Assembly (NCBI GenBank): GCA_034376725.1
Contig: JAXMJH010000041.1
Coordinates: 1-64,000, forward strand
Direction: 5' to 3'
DNA: 64,000 nucleotides
DNA from: UBA11164 sp034376725
Lineage (GTDB): Bacteria > Pseudomonadota > Gammaproteobacteria > Xanthomonadales > Xanthomonadaceae
In this document: piece after piece, positions 45,950-55,428 of the stretch
Layout: every line of letters starts with the position of its first letter
Position numbering within the stretch: the first letter of the stretch is position 1
The notes under the pieces: generated by a model
The model's input: the letters and a program-made list of their open reading frames with translations, nothing else
What the model was told of the DNA's origin: nothing
The model's database searches: none
Made by a program: the position numbers and the translations under genes

Positions 45950-48415
45950 TCAGGCGGCCTTGTCGACTTTCTTGTGTCCTGCGCTTTTGACCACGGCCAG
46001 CTCGTCGGAGTCGAAGTCGTCGACGGTGATCGCATCCATGGTCAGCACGCGCAGTTCTTCGAGCTGGCGGCGCTCGTCGGCGGTGATCCAGCCTTCGCGC
46101 ACGCCCTCGTCGAGCTGCTTGTCGAAATCCAGCGCTTCGATGTCGCTGTTCTTGAGCGCCTTGAGGAACTTGCGTTCCACCGGCTCGGCCAGGATGACCT
46201 TGGGCAGGGCGGCAATGATTCGGCCGGCCGGGTGGTTCTCGCCGGGGGTCAGGAAGAGACCTTCGCCGAGTCTGTCGCGGGCGTCGTTGGGCGACATCAG
46301 CAGTGCCGCCGCCCGGTGGCCCAGGCGGTCCGATGGCGCCTGCGCGCGACGGCCGAGCGGGAACACCAGCAGCCAGAGCAGCCAGCCCACCGGCCGGATC
46401 GGGAAGTTGCGCAGCGCGCCCGACAGCGCCAGTTCGATCCGGTGCACGGTGTCGTGATAGGCCCAGGCCAGCAGCGGTCGGTCGGCGACCGGTCGTCCGG
46501 TATCTTCATAGCGCTTGAGCATGCTGCTGGCGATGTACAGATAGCTCAACACATCGCCGAGCCGCGCCGACAGGCTTTCCTTGAACTTCAGCTTGCCGCC
46601 GAGCAGCAGCATCGAGGTGTCGGCGACCAGCGCCAGATTGGCCGAGTAGCGATTCAACTTGCGGTAGTAGCGCCGGGTGTAGGCGTCGCCCGGCGCGCTG
46701 CCGAAGCGCGCGCTGGTCAGGCCGAACCAGAAACTGCGCACCGCATTGGAAATCGCAAATCCGATGTGGCTGAACAGCGCGTGGTCGAATTCGCGCAGCC
46801 GGATCTGCGGGTCGGGGTGGGTGGCGGCTTTCATTTCCTTCAGCACCCAGGGGTGGCAGCGGATCGCGCCCTGGCCGAAGATCATCATGCTGCGGGTAAG
46901 AATGTTGGCGCCTTCCACGGTGATCGAGATCGGCGAACCCTGCCAGGCGCGCCCCATGTAGTTGCGCGGCCCGAGGATCACGCCCTTGCCGGCATGCACG
47001 TCCATGGCGTCCTGGATGACGCTGCGGCCGATTTCGGTGGTGTGATATTTGGCGATGGCCGAGGGCACCGATGGTTTCTCGCCACGATCGACGGCGGCGG
47101 CGGTTGCCAGGGCCAGCGAGCTCATGGAATAAGTGTGGCCGGCGATGCGCGCCAGCGCCTCCTCGACACCTTCGAAGCGGCCGATGGAAATGCCGAACTG
47201 CTTGCGGATACGGGCGTAGGCGCCGGTGGCGACTGCCGCCAGCTTCATCGCGCCGACCGAGTTGGAGGGCAGGGAAATCGCCCGGCCGACCGAGAGCACC
47301 TCGACCAGCATCTTCCAGCCCTGACCGGCCATGTCCGGACCGCCGATCAGCGCGGAAAGCGGCACGAACACCTCGTTGCCCTTGACCGTACCGTTCTGGA
47401 ACGGGACGTTCAGCGGAAAGTGGCGGCGGCCGACTTCAAGCCCTGGGGTGTCGCGCGGAATCAGCGCCAGCGAAATGCCGATATCCCGGGTCTCGCCGAG
47501 CAGGCCGTCCGGGTCGTACATCCGGAACGCCAGGCCGATCACCGTGGCCACCGGCGCCAGCGTGATGTAGCGCTTGTCGAAGGTGAGCTTGACGCCGACC
47601 ACTTCGGCGCCGCCCCATTTGCCAGTGCACACGATGCCGTAATCCGGAATCGAGGTCGCATCGGAGCCGGCGTGCGGGCTGGTCAGTGCGAAGCAGGGCA
47701 CATCGCGGCCGTCGGCCAGACGCGGCAGATAATGATCTTTCTGCTCGTCGGTGCCGTAATGCAGCAGCAGTTCGGCCGGGCCCAATGAGTTGGGCACCGC
47801 CACCGTCGAGCTGACCGTGGTCGAGATCGAGGCCAGCTTCTGCAACACGCGCGAATGCGCCAGCGCCGAGAACTCCAGTCCGCCGTAGCGCTTGGGGATG
47901 ATCATCGCGAAGAATTTGTTGCGCTTGAGGTAATCCCAGACCTCGGGCGGCAGATCGGCCAGCTCGTGGGTGATCTGCCAGTCGTCGAGCTTGCGACACA
48001 ATTCTTCCACCGGGCCATCGAGGAACGCCTGCTCCTCGACGCTCAATTCCGGCTTGGGCTGGCTCAGCAGTTGTTTCCAGCGCGGCATGCCGGAAAACAG
48101 TTCGCCCTCGAAGCCGACCGTGCCAGCTTCCAGGGCGGTACGCTCGGTGTCGGACAGCTGCGGCAGCATGCGCGTGTAGATGCGCAGCAGCGGCGTGGCC
48201 AGATAGCGGTGCCGGACCGGCTCGATCAGCAGCGGCAGGGCGAGCGCCGCGAACAGCACGCCGCACACGATGCTGGCGATCGGTCCGCCGCCGAGCGTTG
48301 GCGCCAGGAGCAGCAGCACGGCGGTCAGCGCAACCCACCATTTCAGTGAAATGCGCAGGTAGGCGGCGAGCGCGCCCGCGAGCAGGACGGCCAGAATGGG
48401 AAGGGCGATGCTCAT
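45950..48415 (-). CDS. fadE: Acyl-CoA dehydrogenase FadE
   Basis: 821 aa, the E. coli FadE length. First step of beta-oxidation. Two or three N-terminal membrane segments (residues 1-75) precede the dehydrogenase core: CFALTSPHAGSDATSIPDYG (FAD/substrate), VEGANILTRSMMIFGQGA, with a C-terminal DUF1974 region. The start overlaps the end of the alpha/beta hydrolase gene (ATGG TGA region, 4 bp), so the two are likely one transcript on the minus strand. Confidence 0.94.
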   Translation of the reverse strand: MSIALPILAVLLAGALAAYLRISLKWWVALTAVLLLLAPTLGGGPIASIVCGVLFAALALPLLIEPVRHRYLATPLLRIYTRMLPQLSDTERTALEAGTVGFEGELFSGMPRWKQLLSQPKPELSVEEQAFLDGPVEELCRKLDDWQITHELADLPPEVWDYLKRNKFFAMIIPKRYGGLEFSALAHSRVLQKLASISTTVSSTVAVPNSLGPAELLLHYGTDEQKDHYLPRLADGRDVPCFALTSPHAGSDATSIPDYGIVCTGKWGGAEVVGVKLTFDKRYITLAPVATVIGLAFRMYDPDGLLGETRDIGISLALIPRDTPGLEVGRRHFPLNVPFQNGTVKGNEVFVPLSALIGGPDMAGQGWKMLVEVLSVGRAISLPSNSVGAMKLAAVATGAYARIRKQFGISIGRFEGVEEALARIAGHTYSMSSLALATAAAVDRGEKPSVPSAIAKYHTTEIGRSVIQDAMDVHAGKGVILGPRNYMGRAWQGSPISITVEGANILTRSMMIFGQGAIRCHPWVLKEMKAATHPDPQIRLREFDHALFSHIGFAISNAVRSFWFGLTSARFGSAPGDAYTRRYYRKLNRYSANLALVADTSMLLLGGKLKFKESLSARLGDVLSYLYIASSMLKRYEDTGRPVADRPLLAWAYHDTVHRIELALSGALRNFPIRPVGWLLWLLVFPLGRRAQAPSDRLGHRAAALLMSPNDARDRLGEGLFLTPGENHPAGRIIAALPKVILAEPVERKFLKALKNSDIEALDFDKQLDEGVREGWITADERRQLEELRVLTMDAITVDDFDSDELAVVKSAGHKKVDKAA

Positions 48416-49347
48416 GGTGAATCTCCCGTGGAGGAGGGTGGAAGCCGGCTTTCGGATGCCGGCAGGCGGCTCAGGAAGTAGAGCACGGTATCGGTGAAAC
48501 GGTCGTTGTCGTCACCGGCCAGCATGTGCGTCGCATTGGCCAGCTGGATGTGTTCGGCGTGCGGCGCCAGATGCAGAAATTCGGCGATGTGGTCATTGTC
48601 GATCAGTTCGCTCTGCCCGCCGCTGATCAGCAACAGCGGAATATCCACCTGGGCCGCGGCTTCCAGCAGGGCATCCTGAAGTCGATCGCCGTTGCGCGCG
48701 ATGTCGTCCAGCAGGCGCGGATCCCAGTGCCAGTGCAGGCGGCCCTGCCTGCAAGGGACCAGCAGCGAAGCCAATTGTTCCTGCGTCTTGCGCGGCCGAT
48801 GCGGCAGTCGGGCGGCGATGGCATCGGCGGCATGTGCGTAATCGTCGAAGCCGTCGGGGTGGGCGGCCATGAATTCCAGAATCCGTTCCATCCCTTCCGG
48901 CCGCCAGCGCGGAGCGATATCCACCAGCACCATGGCCGAATACAGCGGCCGTTGCGCCTGGCCGAGCAGGCCGATCAGTCCACCCATCGAGGCGCCGATC
49001 AGCACCGGATGGGCCGGCAGCGACTGCGCCACACAGGCCTGGTCGGCAATGAACTGTTCGACGCAGTAGGCCACGCCCGCGGGGTTGCGGCCACTCTGGC
49101 CATGGCCGCGGGCATCGAATGCCGTGCTGTCGAAGCCGGCGGCACCGAGGCGGGCGGCAGTGCGGCCCCAGGCCTGTCGGGTCTGTCCGAAGCCGTGGGC
49201 CAGCAGCAGCGCCTGTGCAGCGGCCGGGGCAACGTGCCGTTCGCCGGCCAGCGCCACGCCTTGTTCGCCGTCGACATGCCAGGGGCGCGCGGGTACAGCG
49301 CAACCGCGTTGCGGCACGTGAGCGACGGATTGGCCGATGCTAACCAT
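48412..49347 (-). CDS. Alpha/beta hydrolase, probable esterase or acyl-thioesterase
   Basis: 311 aa from the ATG at 49347. LLLAHGFGQTRQAW holds the oxyanion HG motif; the nucleophile elbow is IGASMGGLIG, DARGHGQSG is typical of the family, and the catalytic His is in NATHMLAGDDNDRF. It overlaps fadE by 4 bp, which ties it to fatty acid degradation. The start is uncertain: an ATG at 49368 adds seven residues, but a promoter candidate places the transcript start close to 49348, which would make the message leaderless. Divergent tetR lies 150 bp away. Confidence 0.75.
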   Translation of the reverse strand: MVSIGQSVAHVPQRGCAVPARPWHVDGEQGVALAGERHVAPAAAQALLLAHGFGQTRQAWGRTAARLGAAGFDSTAFDARGHGQSGRNPAGVAYCVEQFIADQACVAQSLPAHPVLIGASMGGLIGLLGQAQRPLYSAMVLVDIAPRWRPEGMERILEFMAAHPDGFDDYAHAADAIAARLPHRPRKTQEQLASLLVPCRQGRLHWHWDPRLLDDIARNGDRLQDALLEAAAQVDIPLLLISGGQSELIDNDHIAEFLHLAPHAEHIQLANATHMLAGDDNDRFTDTVLYFLSRLPASESRLPPSSTGDSP

Positions 49348-49384
49348 ACGCACAAGTATGGTGCCCATGAGGTTCCCGTGTCAA
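49343..49384 (-). promoter_or_regulatory. Hydrolase-fadE promoter with a TetR-type palindrome
   Basis: On the minus strand TTGACA (49384-49379) and CATACT (49360-49355) are separated by 18 bp. The inverted repeat ACCATAC-N6-GTATGGT at 49343-49362 covers the -10 and the start point. A half copy GTATGGT occurs at 49457-49463 near the divergent tetR promoter (TACACT at 49486-49491). The arrangement suggests repression of both genes by the neighbouring TetR protein. Confidence 0.55.
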
Positions 49385-49497
49385 CGGTTTGGGCGGCGCT
49401 TTGATGAAATTACAAGCCTTTGATTTGGTATGACTTAGGGACAATCGGTCATTTTTGTATGGTTTGCTTCATATTTCCGGGCGGTTACACTGGCCGG

Positions 49498-50085
49498 ATG
49501 GCCCGTCCCATCGGCAAAATCGACCGTGCACCCCGACTCAGTGCCGAGGACTGGGCCAATGCCGCATTGGACCAGATCGCCGAGCAGGGCCTCTCCGCCC
49601 TGGCGGTGGAATCGTTGGCGCGCCGCATCGGCGTCACCAAGGGCAGTTTCTACTGGCATTTCCCGTCGCGCGAGGCGCTGCTTCAGTCGGCGCTGGAGCG
49701 CTGGGAGAAGATCGAGCAGGAAACCGTATTCGGCCAGTTGGAAGCGATCGCCGACCCGCGCGAACGCTTGCGCGCGCTGTTTCGCCTGGTCGCCTTCGAA
49801 GTGCGGTCGCACATTATCTATAGCGAGCTGCTCAAGGCACTGGATCATCCGCTGGTCAAGCCGGTGATCGAGCGCGTCTCCAAGCAGCGGCTCGATTACC
49901 TCACCGCATCCTACCGGCAAGCCGGCATGGGACGCGCCGACGCGATCAACCGCGCGCGACTGTCCTATGCCGCCTATGTCGGGTTTCTTCAGCTTTCGCT
50001 TCAGCTGCATCAGCCCCGCCTCGATCACGATGAATTCGAAGCCTACGTCGATCACGTGATGAGCACGCTGATCCCACCTCCGTGA
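49498..50085 (+). CDS. TetR/AcrR family transcriptional regulator
   Basis: 195 aa. The HTH spans about residues 15-60, with LARRIGVTKGSFYWHFPSREAL matching the TetR recognition helix region. The C-terminal ligand domain is unclassified. Its divergent position to an alpha/beta hydrolase-fadE pair and the palindrome between them suggest a fatty-acid or acyl-CoA sensor like FadR-type TetR proteins; this is inference. ATG at 49498 matches the family start MARPIGKIDRAPRLS. Confidence 0.88.
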   Translation: MARPIGKIDRAPRLSAEDWANAALDQIAEQGLSALAVESLARRIGVTKGSFYWHFPSREALLQSALERWEKIEQETVFGQLEAIADPRERLRALFRLVAFEVRSHIIYSELLKALDHPLVKPVIERVSKQRLDYLTASYRQAGMGRADAINRARLSYAAYVGFLQLSLQLHQPRLDHDEFEAYVDHVMSTLIPPP

Positions 50086-50148
50086 GCTGAGCCACGCCGA
50101 TTCCCATGCCGATGACGCCCGCGTGCGGGCGCAGGAGACTACCGCCCG

Positions 50149-51963
50149 ATGTCCAGCTCGCTCGCCGCCCTGACCCAATGGGTCGATTCCGTTGCCCGCC
50201 TGACGCAGCCCGATCGTATCCACTGGTGCGATGGCTCGGATGACGAGTACGCGACACTGATCCAGGCGATGCTGGAAACCGGCGACCTGCATCCGCTCAA
50301 CCCCGACAGCCACCCCGGCTGCTTCCTGCACCGCTCCGACCCCGATGACGTAGCCCGCGTCGAGCATCTGACCTTCGTGTGCACCTCGGATCGCGAGGAC
50401 GCCGGCGCCAACAACAACTGGATGGCGCCCGACGAGGCGCACCGGAAAATGGACGCGTTGTTCGCGGGCTGCATGCGCGGTCGCACGCTTTACGTGGTGC
50501 CGTACTGCATGGGGCCGATCGATTCCCCGCTGGCGCGCTGCGGCGTGGAGATCACCGACAGCGCCTACGTGGTGGCCAACATGCGGATCATGACCCGCAT
50601 GGGCCAACCGGCGCTGGAGCGCATCGAGCGCGAGGGTCGTCAGCAGGCCGCCGGCGGCGGGCAGGGCGATACCTTCGTCAAGGGCCTGCACTCGATCGGC
50701 GAACTCGATCCGCAGCGTCGCTTCATCGTGCATTTCCCGGAAGAACTGAGCATCAGGAGCTTCGGTTCCGGCTATGGCGGAAACGCTTTGTTGGGCAAGA
50801 AGTGCCACGCCCTGCGGATCGCCAGCCATCAGTCGCGCCAGGAGGGCTGGCTGGCCGAGCACATGCTGATCGTCGGCATCGAAAGCCCGGATGGTCGAGT
50901 CGACTACATCGCCGCCGCCTTTCCCAGTGCCTGCGGCAAGACCAATCTGGCCATGCTGATCCCGCCCGATGCCTACCGCGAAGCGGGCTGGAAGGTGTGG
51001 ACGGTGGGCGACGACATCTGCTGGATGCAGCCCGGCCCGGACGGCCGGCTGTGGGCGATCAACCCCGAGGCGGGGTTTTTCGGCGTGGCGCCGGGGACCA
51101 GTGCGCATACCAACCGCAACGCCCTGGACATGCTCCGTCACGACGCGATCTTCACCAACACGGCGGTGACCGCCGACAACACGCCCTGGTGGGAGGACAT
51201 CGGCGAAGGCGAGCCGGCGATCGACTGGCGCGGGCGGCCCTACGATCCGGCCAATGGCCCCGCCGCACACCCCAATTCCCGATTCACGGTCAGCGCCCGG
51301 CAGTGCCCCAGCTGGACGCCGCGCGCCGAAGACCCCCAGGGCGTGCCGATTTCCGCCATCGTCTTCGGCGGCCGCCGTGCCGGCTTGGTCCCGCTGGTGT
51401 TCGAGGCCCGCGACTGGGCTCACGGCGTACTGGTCGGCGCCTCGATGGCGTCGGAGACCACGGCGGCGGCGACCGGCGCGGTCGGCGTGGTGCGACGCGA
51501 TCCGATGGCCATGAAGCCGTTCTGCGGCTACAACTTCGCCGACTATTTCGGCCACTGGCTGAGTTTCGACCGGCCAGACCTGAAACTTCCGAAGATCTTC
51601 CACGTCAACTGGTTCCGCAAGGACGCCGTAGGTCGCTTCATGTGGCCCGGTTTCGGCGACAACATGCGGGTGATCGAGTGGATGCTGGGCCGGGTGCGCG
51701 GCGATGCCCCGGCGAACGAAACGCCGATCGGCCGACTGCCGCCGGCCGACGCACTGCGTCTGGACGGACTGGAACTCGAGCCGCAGGTGCTCGATGCCCT
51801 GCTGGCAGTCGAGCACGACGCCTGGGCCGAGGAAATGCAGGCCGTTCGCGGATTCCTGCTCGATCTCGGACCCCGTCTGCCGGCCCAGCTGATCCGCCAG
51901 TGCGACGCGGCGCTCGATGAACTGACCGAGCGGTCGAACCGCAGTTCTGCCGCCACCGCCTGA
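50149..51963 (+). CDS. pckG: Phosphoenolpyruvate carboxykinase (GTP)
   Basis: 604 aa, the GTP-dependent type. It converts oxaloacetate to PEP in gluconeogenesis. The P-loop with the reactive cysteine, FPSACGKTN, is at residues 258-266 (C262); the kinase-2-like region DDICWM, GFFGVAPGTS and FGGRRAGLVPLVFEA are present. Placed near fadE, it would let the cell grow on fatty acids. Start ATG at 50149 after a GC-rich leader with GGAG (50141-like GCAGGAGAC). Confidence 0.97.
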   Translation: MSSSLAALTQWVDSVARLTQPDRIHWCDGSDDEYATLIQAMLETGDLHPLNPDSHPGCFLHRSDPDDVARVEHLTFVCTSDREDAGANNNWMAPDEAHRKMDALFAGCMRGRTLYVVPYCMGPIDSPLARCGVEITDSAYVVANMRIMTRMGQPALERIEREGRQQAAGGGQGDTFVKGLHSIGELDPQRRFIVHFPEELSIRSFGSGYGGNALLGKKCHALRIASHQSRQEGWLAEHMLIVGIESPDGRVDYIAAAFPSACGKTNLAMLIPPDAYREAGWKVWTVGDDICWMQPGPDGRLWAINPEAGFFGVAPGTSAHTNRNALDMLRHDAIFTNTAVTADNTPWWEDIGEGEPAIDWRGRPYDPANGPAAHPNSRFTVSARQCPSWTPRAEDPQGVPISAIVFGGRRAGLVPLVFEARDWAHGVLVGASMASETTAAATGAVGVVRRDPMAMKPFCGYNFADYFGHWLSFDRPDLKLPKIFHVNWFRKDAVGRFMWPGFGDNMRVIEWMLGRVRGDAPANETPIGRLPPADALRLDGLELEPQVLDALLAVEHDAWAEEMQAVRGFLLDLGPRLPAQLIRQCDAALDELTERSNRSSAATA

Positions 51964-52344
51964 TTCCCGTCGGGCTGGTGGCCGAAGCCCTGCCCCAATG
52001 CGCCGGCAAATCCCCTGGCGGGCGCGCAGTTGGCCGCCAACCGGGCACACTATCGGAGCTCGATGCCGGTTTGGTGGCCACAAGATTGCGCAATTTTCGT
52101 TACAGCCGCGCCAGAGTTTTGCCGAAACGCTGTTGCGCAGATTGTCAAACCTGGCCAAGCATTTGTTCCGGAAAACAATTTTCGACTCGTTTCGCGACTG
52201 GTGGACGCGCGTCGGTCAGGGGTTCCCTTCCTTGTAAAGATTGCGTTATGCTCCGGCAGGCCTGGCCTTTGCAGTCCGTTTGACTGCTGGGCCCCCGGCT
52301 TGTCCCGAACTCGAGTTCAATTCCGAATGTTGGAGAGAGCATCA
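51964..52344. other. Intergenic region before the TonB-dependent receptor
   Basis: No gene seen. The middle part is less GC-rich (ATTGCGCAATTTTCGTTACAG near 52085). A weak promoter candidate is TTCCCT (52223-52228) with TATGCT (52247-52252), 18-bp spacer. A perfect 12-bp palindrome GAACTCGAGTTC lies at 52307-52318, 26 bp before the receptor ATG, and could be an operator or leader element. Confidence 0.5.
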
Positions 52345-55299
52345 ATGACCACTATCAAGCAGCTGCCCAACGCGATCCGCTTCGCGTTGCTCGTCGGCGC
52401 CGTATCCACCGCTTCCGTGGGCAATGCGATTGCCCAGGATCAGGACCAAGACTCGGCCGCGCTTCTCGACCGCGTTGAAGTCACCGGTTCGCGTATCCGT
52501 CAGGTCGAGCTGGAGACCGCACAGCCGGTCTTTGTGCTGACCCGCGAAGCCATTGAAAACCAGGGTTTCCAGTCGGTCGCCGACCTTCTGCAGAATCTGG
52601 CCGTCACCGGATCGCCCCCGCTGAGCCGTGCCTCGCCGCTGTCGGCCGGTGAGGCGGCAGGCGGGTCGTTCGTCAGCATGCGCAATCTGGGTCCGACGCG
52701 CACGCTGGTGCTGGTCAACGGCGTGCGTCTGGGTATCACCACCGGCGGCCTGGCCGATACCTCGACCATCCCGTTGGCTGCAGTCGAGCGCATCGAAGTC
52801 CTCAAGGACGGCGCTTCGTCGATCTATGGCTCCGATGCCATCGCGGGTGTCGTCAACATCATTACCCGCAGCAATTTCAACGGCGCCACCGCCAGTGTCT
52901 ATGCTGGCCAGTTCAGCCCGTACAACGACGGCGATATCGAGCGCTACGACCTGCTGGTCGGGTCCTCGGGTGATCGCTATTCGGTCACCATGGCGGTCGA
53001 GTACGGCAAGGAGGCGGAAGTCGGCGCAACCGATCGTCCGTTCACCGCTTTCCCGCAGTCTGACCTGTTCCCGGACATCGGTTGGACCACCGTGGGTCAG
53101 TTTGGCGGATTCGTGACCAACAATGCCGCTGGTCGTGGCGTGCCCGGCGTGCCCAACGGCACCCGGGTGATCCTGCGCGAGGGTGGCGATCCGACCAACC
53201 CGGCGGATTACCGTGCGCAGAACACCAGCCAGCTCTCGCCGCTCGACAAGAGCAACACGCTCGAGCAGACCACGCTGCGCAGCGGAATCGAGCGTCGCGC
53301 AATCAATGTCAACGGCCTGTTCCAGCTGACCGACAGCATCCGCGCCCGCGCCGAAGCCACCTACAACCACCGCGATACGACCAGCGAAGTCGCTGGTTTT
53401 CCGCTTCAGGGCGCGGTGATCAATGCGCCGCTGGCGGCCGACAGCTATTTCAACCCGTTCGCCGACTCGGCCACACCTACCGCCATCCCGAATTGGTGGC
53501 GGCGCGGCTGGGAGGTGCCCCGCACCAGCGAGCGTAGCCTGACCACCTATCGGTTCTCCGGCGGTCTGGATGGCTCCTTCGAGATTGGCGATCGCTATTT
53601 CGACTGGGACGCCAACTACATGTTCCAGGACAACCGGACGCTGCAGGAGGGCTTCGGCGACTTCAACCTGGCCAATGTGCGGGCGGCGGTCGGTCCGTCG
53701 TTCTTCAATACCGCGTCCGGACGCGTCGAGTGCGGCACGGCAGCGGCGCCGATCGCTTTCGGTTCGGGTCAGAACTCCTGCGTGCCCTGGAATCCGCTGC
53801 TGCCGTTCGGCGCGGAGGGTCAGGGTAGCCTGGCCGATCCGCTGCTACAGCAGTTCCTGTTCCAGACCATCCGCAACACCGGAACGACCACCACCCAGGT
53901 CGTGTCGCTCAACTTCTCGGGCCTGCTGTTCACCCTGCCGGCCGGCGACTTGGGCTTCGCGGTCGGCGCCGAGCGCCGGAAGGAAAAGGGCAAGTTCGTC
54001 CCGGATGCTCTGGCGGTTACCGGCGGCTCCTCCACTCTCGCGTCCCTTCCGACCGAAGGTGGTTTCGACGTAAACGAGGTGTACGGCGAGCTGGCGATTC
54101 CGCTGCTGGCCGACGTGGCGTTCGCGCAGGAGTTGAGTCTGAACCTGTCCAGCCGGCACTCGGATTTCGACACTTTCGGCACCACCACCAACAGCAAGGC
54201 CGGATTGACCTGGCGCCCGTTAGACGAACTGCTGATCCGCGGCACCTGGGCTCAGGGTTTCCGTGCGCCGACCATCTCCAACCTGTTTGCCGGTGGTTCG
54301 CAGACGTTCTCGTTCTTTACTGACCCCTGCGACACCGTGTTTGGGCAGTCCACGCCGGGTTCGGCCGTGCGGGCCGCCTGCGCCGCCGATGGTCGGATAC
54401 CCAATCCGGACACCTTCCGGCAGTTGGCGCAGGGCTTCAACCCCAGCACGACGGCAAATGCCCAGACGCCGCTCGCCTTTTTCTCCGGCGCAGCCAATCC
54501 CAACCTGGAGCCCGAAGAGTCGATCAGCAAGACGGTCGGGTTCGTCTGGAGCCCGAGCTGGGTCGAAGGGCTGACCATCGGCGTCGATTGGTGGAACATT
54601 CACATCGGCAACACCATCGTCGGCGACAGCCCGAACCAGATACTCAACGACTGCTTCGTCGATCGCATCCAGGCCCGCTGCAGCAGCGCCATTTTCACCC
54701 GCGACCCGGCGCTGGGCGGTATCGTCAACTTCATGCAGTTCGGCAATCGCAACGCCGGCTTCCGCGAGACTGAAGGTTGGGACTTCGACTTCCAGTACCG
54801 CCGTGCTACCGAGAATCTGGGTGACTTCGCGTTCAGCTGGCAGACCACCTACACCAGCTTCGACGAGTTCAAGTCGACCGATGACCCCGATGCCCTGAGC
54901 CAGCCGCAGGTCAGTTTCGGTTCCAACTTCCGCATCCGTTCGACCGGTCAGATCAACTGGTCGATGGGCGATTTCGGAATCAACTGGGGTCTGCGCTACT
55001 TCTCGGCTTGGAAGGAAACCTGCTTCAGCGTCGCGATCGCGCCGGAATTGTGCAGCAACCCGGGCAAGATCACCCGCAACGGCACCGTCACCAACGAGAA
55101 CCGCGTCGGTTCCACGACGTACAACGACGCTCAGCTGCGCTGGTCCGCGCCGTGGAACGCCACCATCGCGGTGGGTGCGAACAATGTGTTCAATCGCATC
55201 GCGCCGCCGGCGTTCAGCCAGCCGAATGCCAACGTGCCGTTCCAGGGCGAGTTCGACATCGGTCGGTTCATTTATGCCCGGTACACGCAGAGCTTCTGA
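52345..55299 (+). CDS. TonB-dependent outer-membrane receptor
   Basis: 984 aa. The signal peptide is residues 1-30 (ending GNAIAQ), followed by a TonB-box-like DRVEVTGSRI at about 43-52, a plug domain (MRNLGPTRTLVLVNGVR; DGASSIYGSDAIAGVVNIIT), then a 22-strand beta barrel ending in the aromatic tail YARYTQSF. Two extracellular-loop cysteine pairs are apparent (near residues 664/683 and 893/904). The substrate is not readable; this class takes up oligosaccharides, peptides or metal complexes. A GGAGAGAGC ribosome site precedes the ATG. The following terminator isolates it from the TPR genes. Confidence 0.92.
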   Translation: MTTIKQLPNAIRFALLVGAVSTASVGNAIAQDQDQDSAALLDRVEVTGSRIRQVELETAQPVFVLTREAIENQGFQSVADLLQNLAVTGSPPLSRASPLSAGEAAGGSFVSMRNLGPTRTLVLVNGVRLGITTGGLADTSTIPLAAVERIEVLKDGASSIYGSDAIAGVVNIITRSNFNGATASVYAGQFSPYNDGDIERYDLLVGSSGDRYSVTMAVEYGKEAEVGATDRPFTAFPQSDLFPDIGWTTVGQFGGFVTNNAAGRGVPGVPNGTRVILREGGDPTNPADYRAQNTSQLSPLDKSNTLEQTTLRSGIERRAINVNGLFQLTDSIRARAEATYNHRDTTSEVAGFPLQGAVINAPLAADSYFNPFADSATPTAIPNWWRRGWEVPRTSERSLTTYRFSGGLDGSFEIGDRYFDWDANYMFQDNRTLQEGFGDFNLANVRAAVGPSFFNTASGRVECGTAAAPIAFGSGQNSCVPWNPLLPFGAEGQGSLADPLLQQFLFQTIRNTGTTTTQVVSLNFSGLLFTLPAGDLGFAVGAERRKEKGKFVPDALAVTGGSSTLASLPTEGGFDVNEVYGELAIPLLADVAFAQELSLNLSSRHSDFDTFGTTTNSKAGLTWRPLDELLIRGTWAQGFRAPTISNLFAGGSQTFSFFTDPCDTVFGQSTPGSAVRAACAADGRIPNPDTFRQLAQGFNPSTTANAQTPLAFFSGAANPNLEPEESISKTVGFVWSPSWVEGLTIGVDWWNIHIGNTIVGDSPNQILNDCFVDRIQARCSSAIFTRDPALGGIVNFMQFGNRNAGFRETEGWDFDFQYRRATENLGDFAFSWQTTYTSFDEFKSTDDPDALSQPQVSFGSNFRIRSTGQINWSMGDFGINWGLRYFSAWKETCFSVAIAPELCSNPGKITRNGTVTNENRVGSTTYNDAQLRWSAPWNATIAVGANNVFNRIAPPAFSQPNANVPFQGEFDIGRFIYARYTQSF

Positions 55300-55330
55300 T
55301 CCGCAGTTTGCAGTTTGAGTGGTATATCAA

Positions 55331-55363
55331 CCACGGCCCCTGGCGGGGCCGTGGTTTTTTTTT
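55331..55363 (+). terminator. Intrinsic terminator of the TonB receptor gene
   Basis: A 10-bp perfect stem CCACGGCCCC/GGGGCCGTGG with loop TGGC is followed by nine T residues. It is a textbook rho-independent terminator, 31 bp after the receptor stop. Confidence 0.95.
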
Positions 55364-55428
55364 GGTGTATCTTGAGCGGCAGCTTGGAACCTATCGCCAG
55401 CTGACCGGGTTGCCCAACAGACAAGCGC

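Noticed and set aside
49435..52158. A 907-codon open frame on the minus strand opposite tetR and pckG.
   Set aside because: It lies opposite clear genes, has no recognisable domain, and long antisense frames are expected in GC-rich coding DNA.
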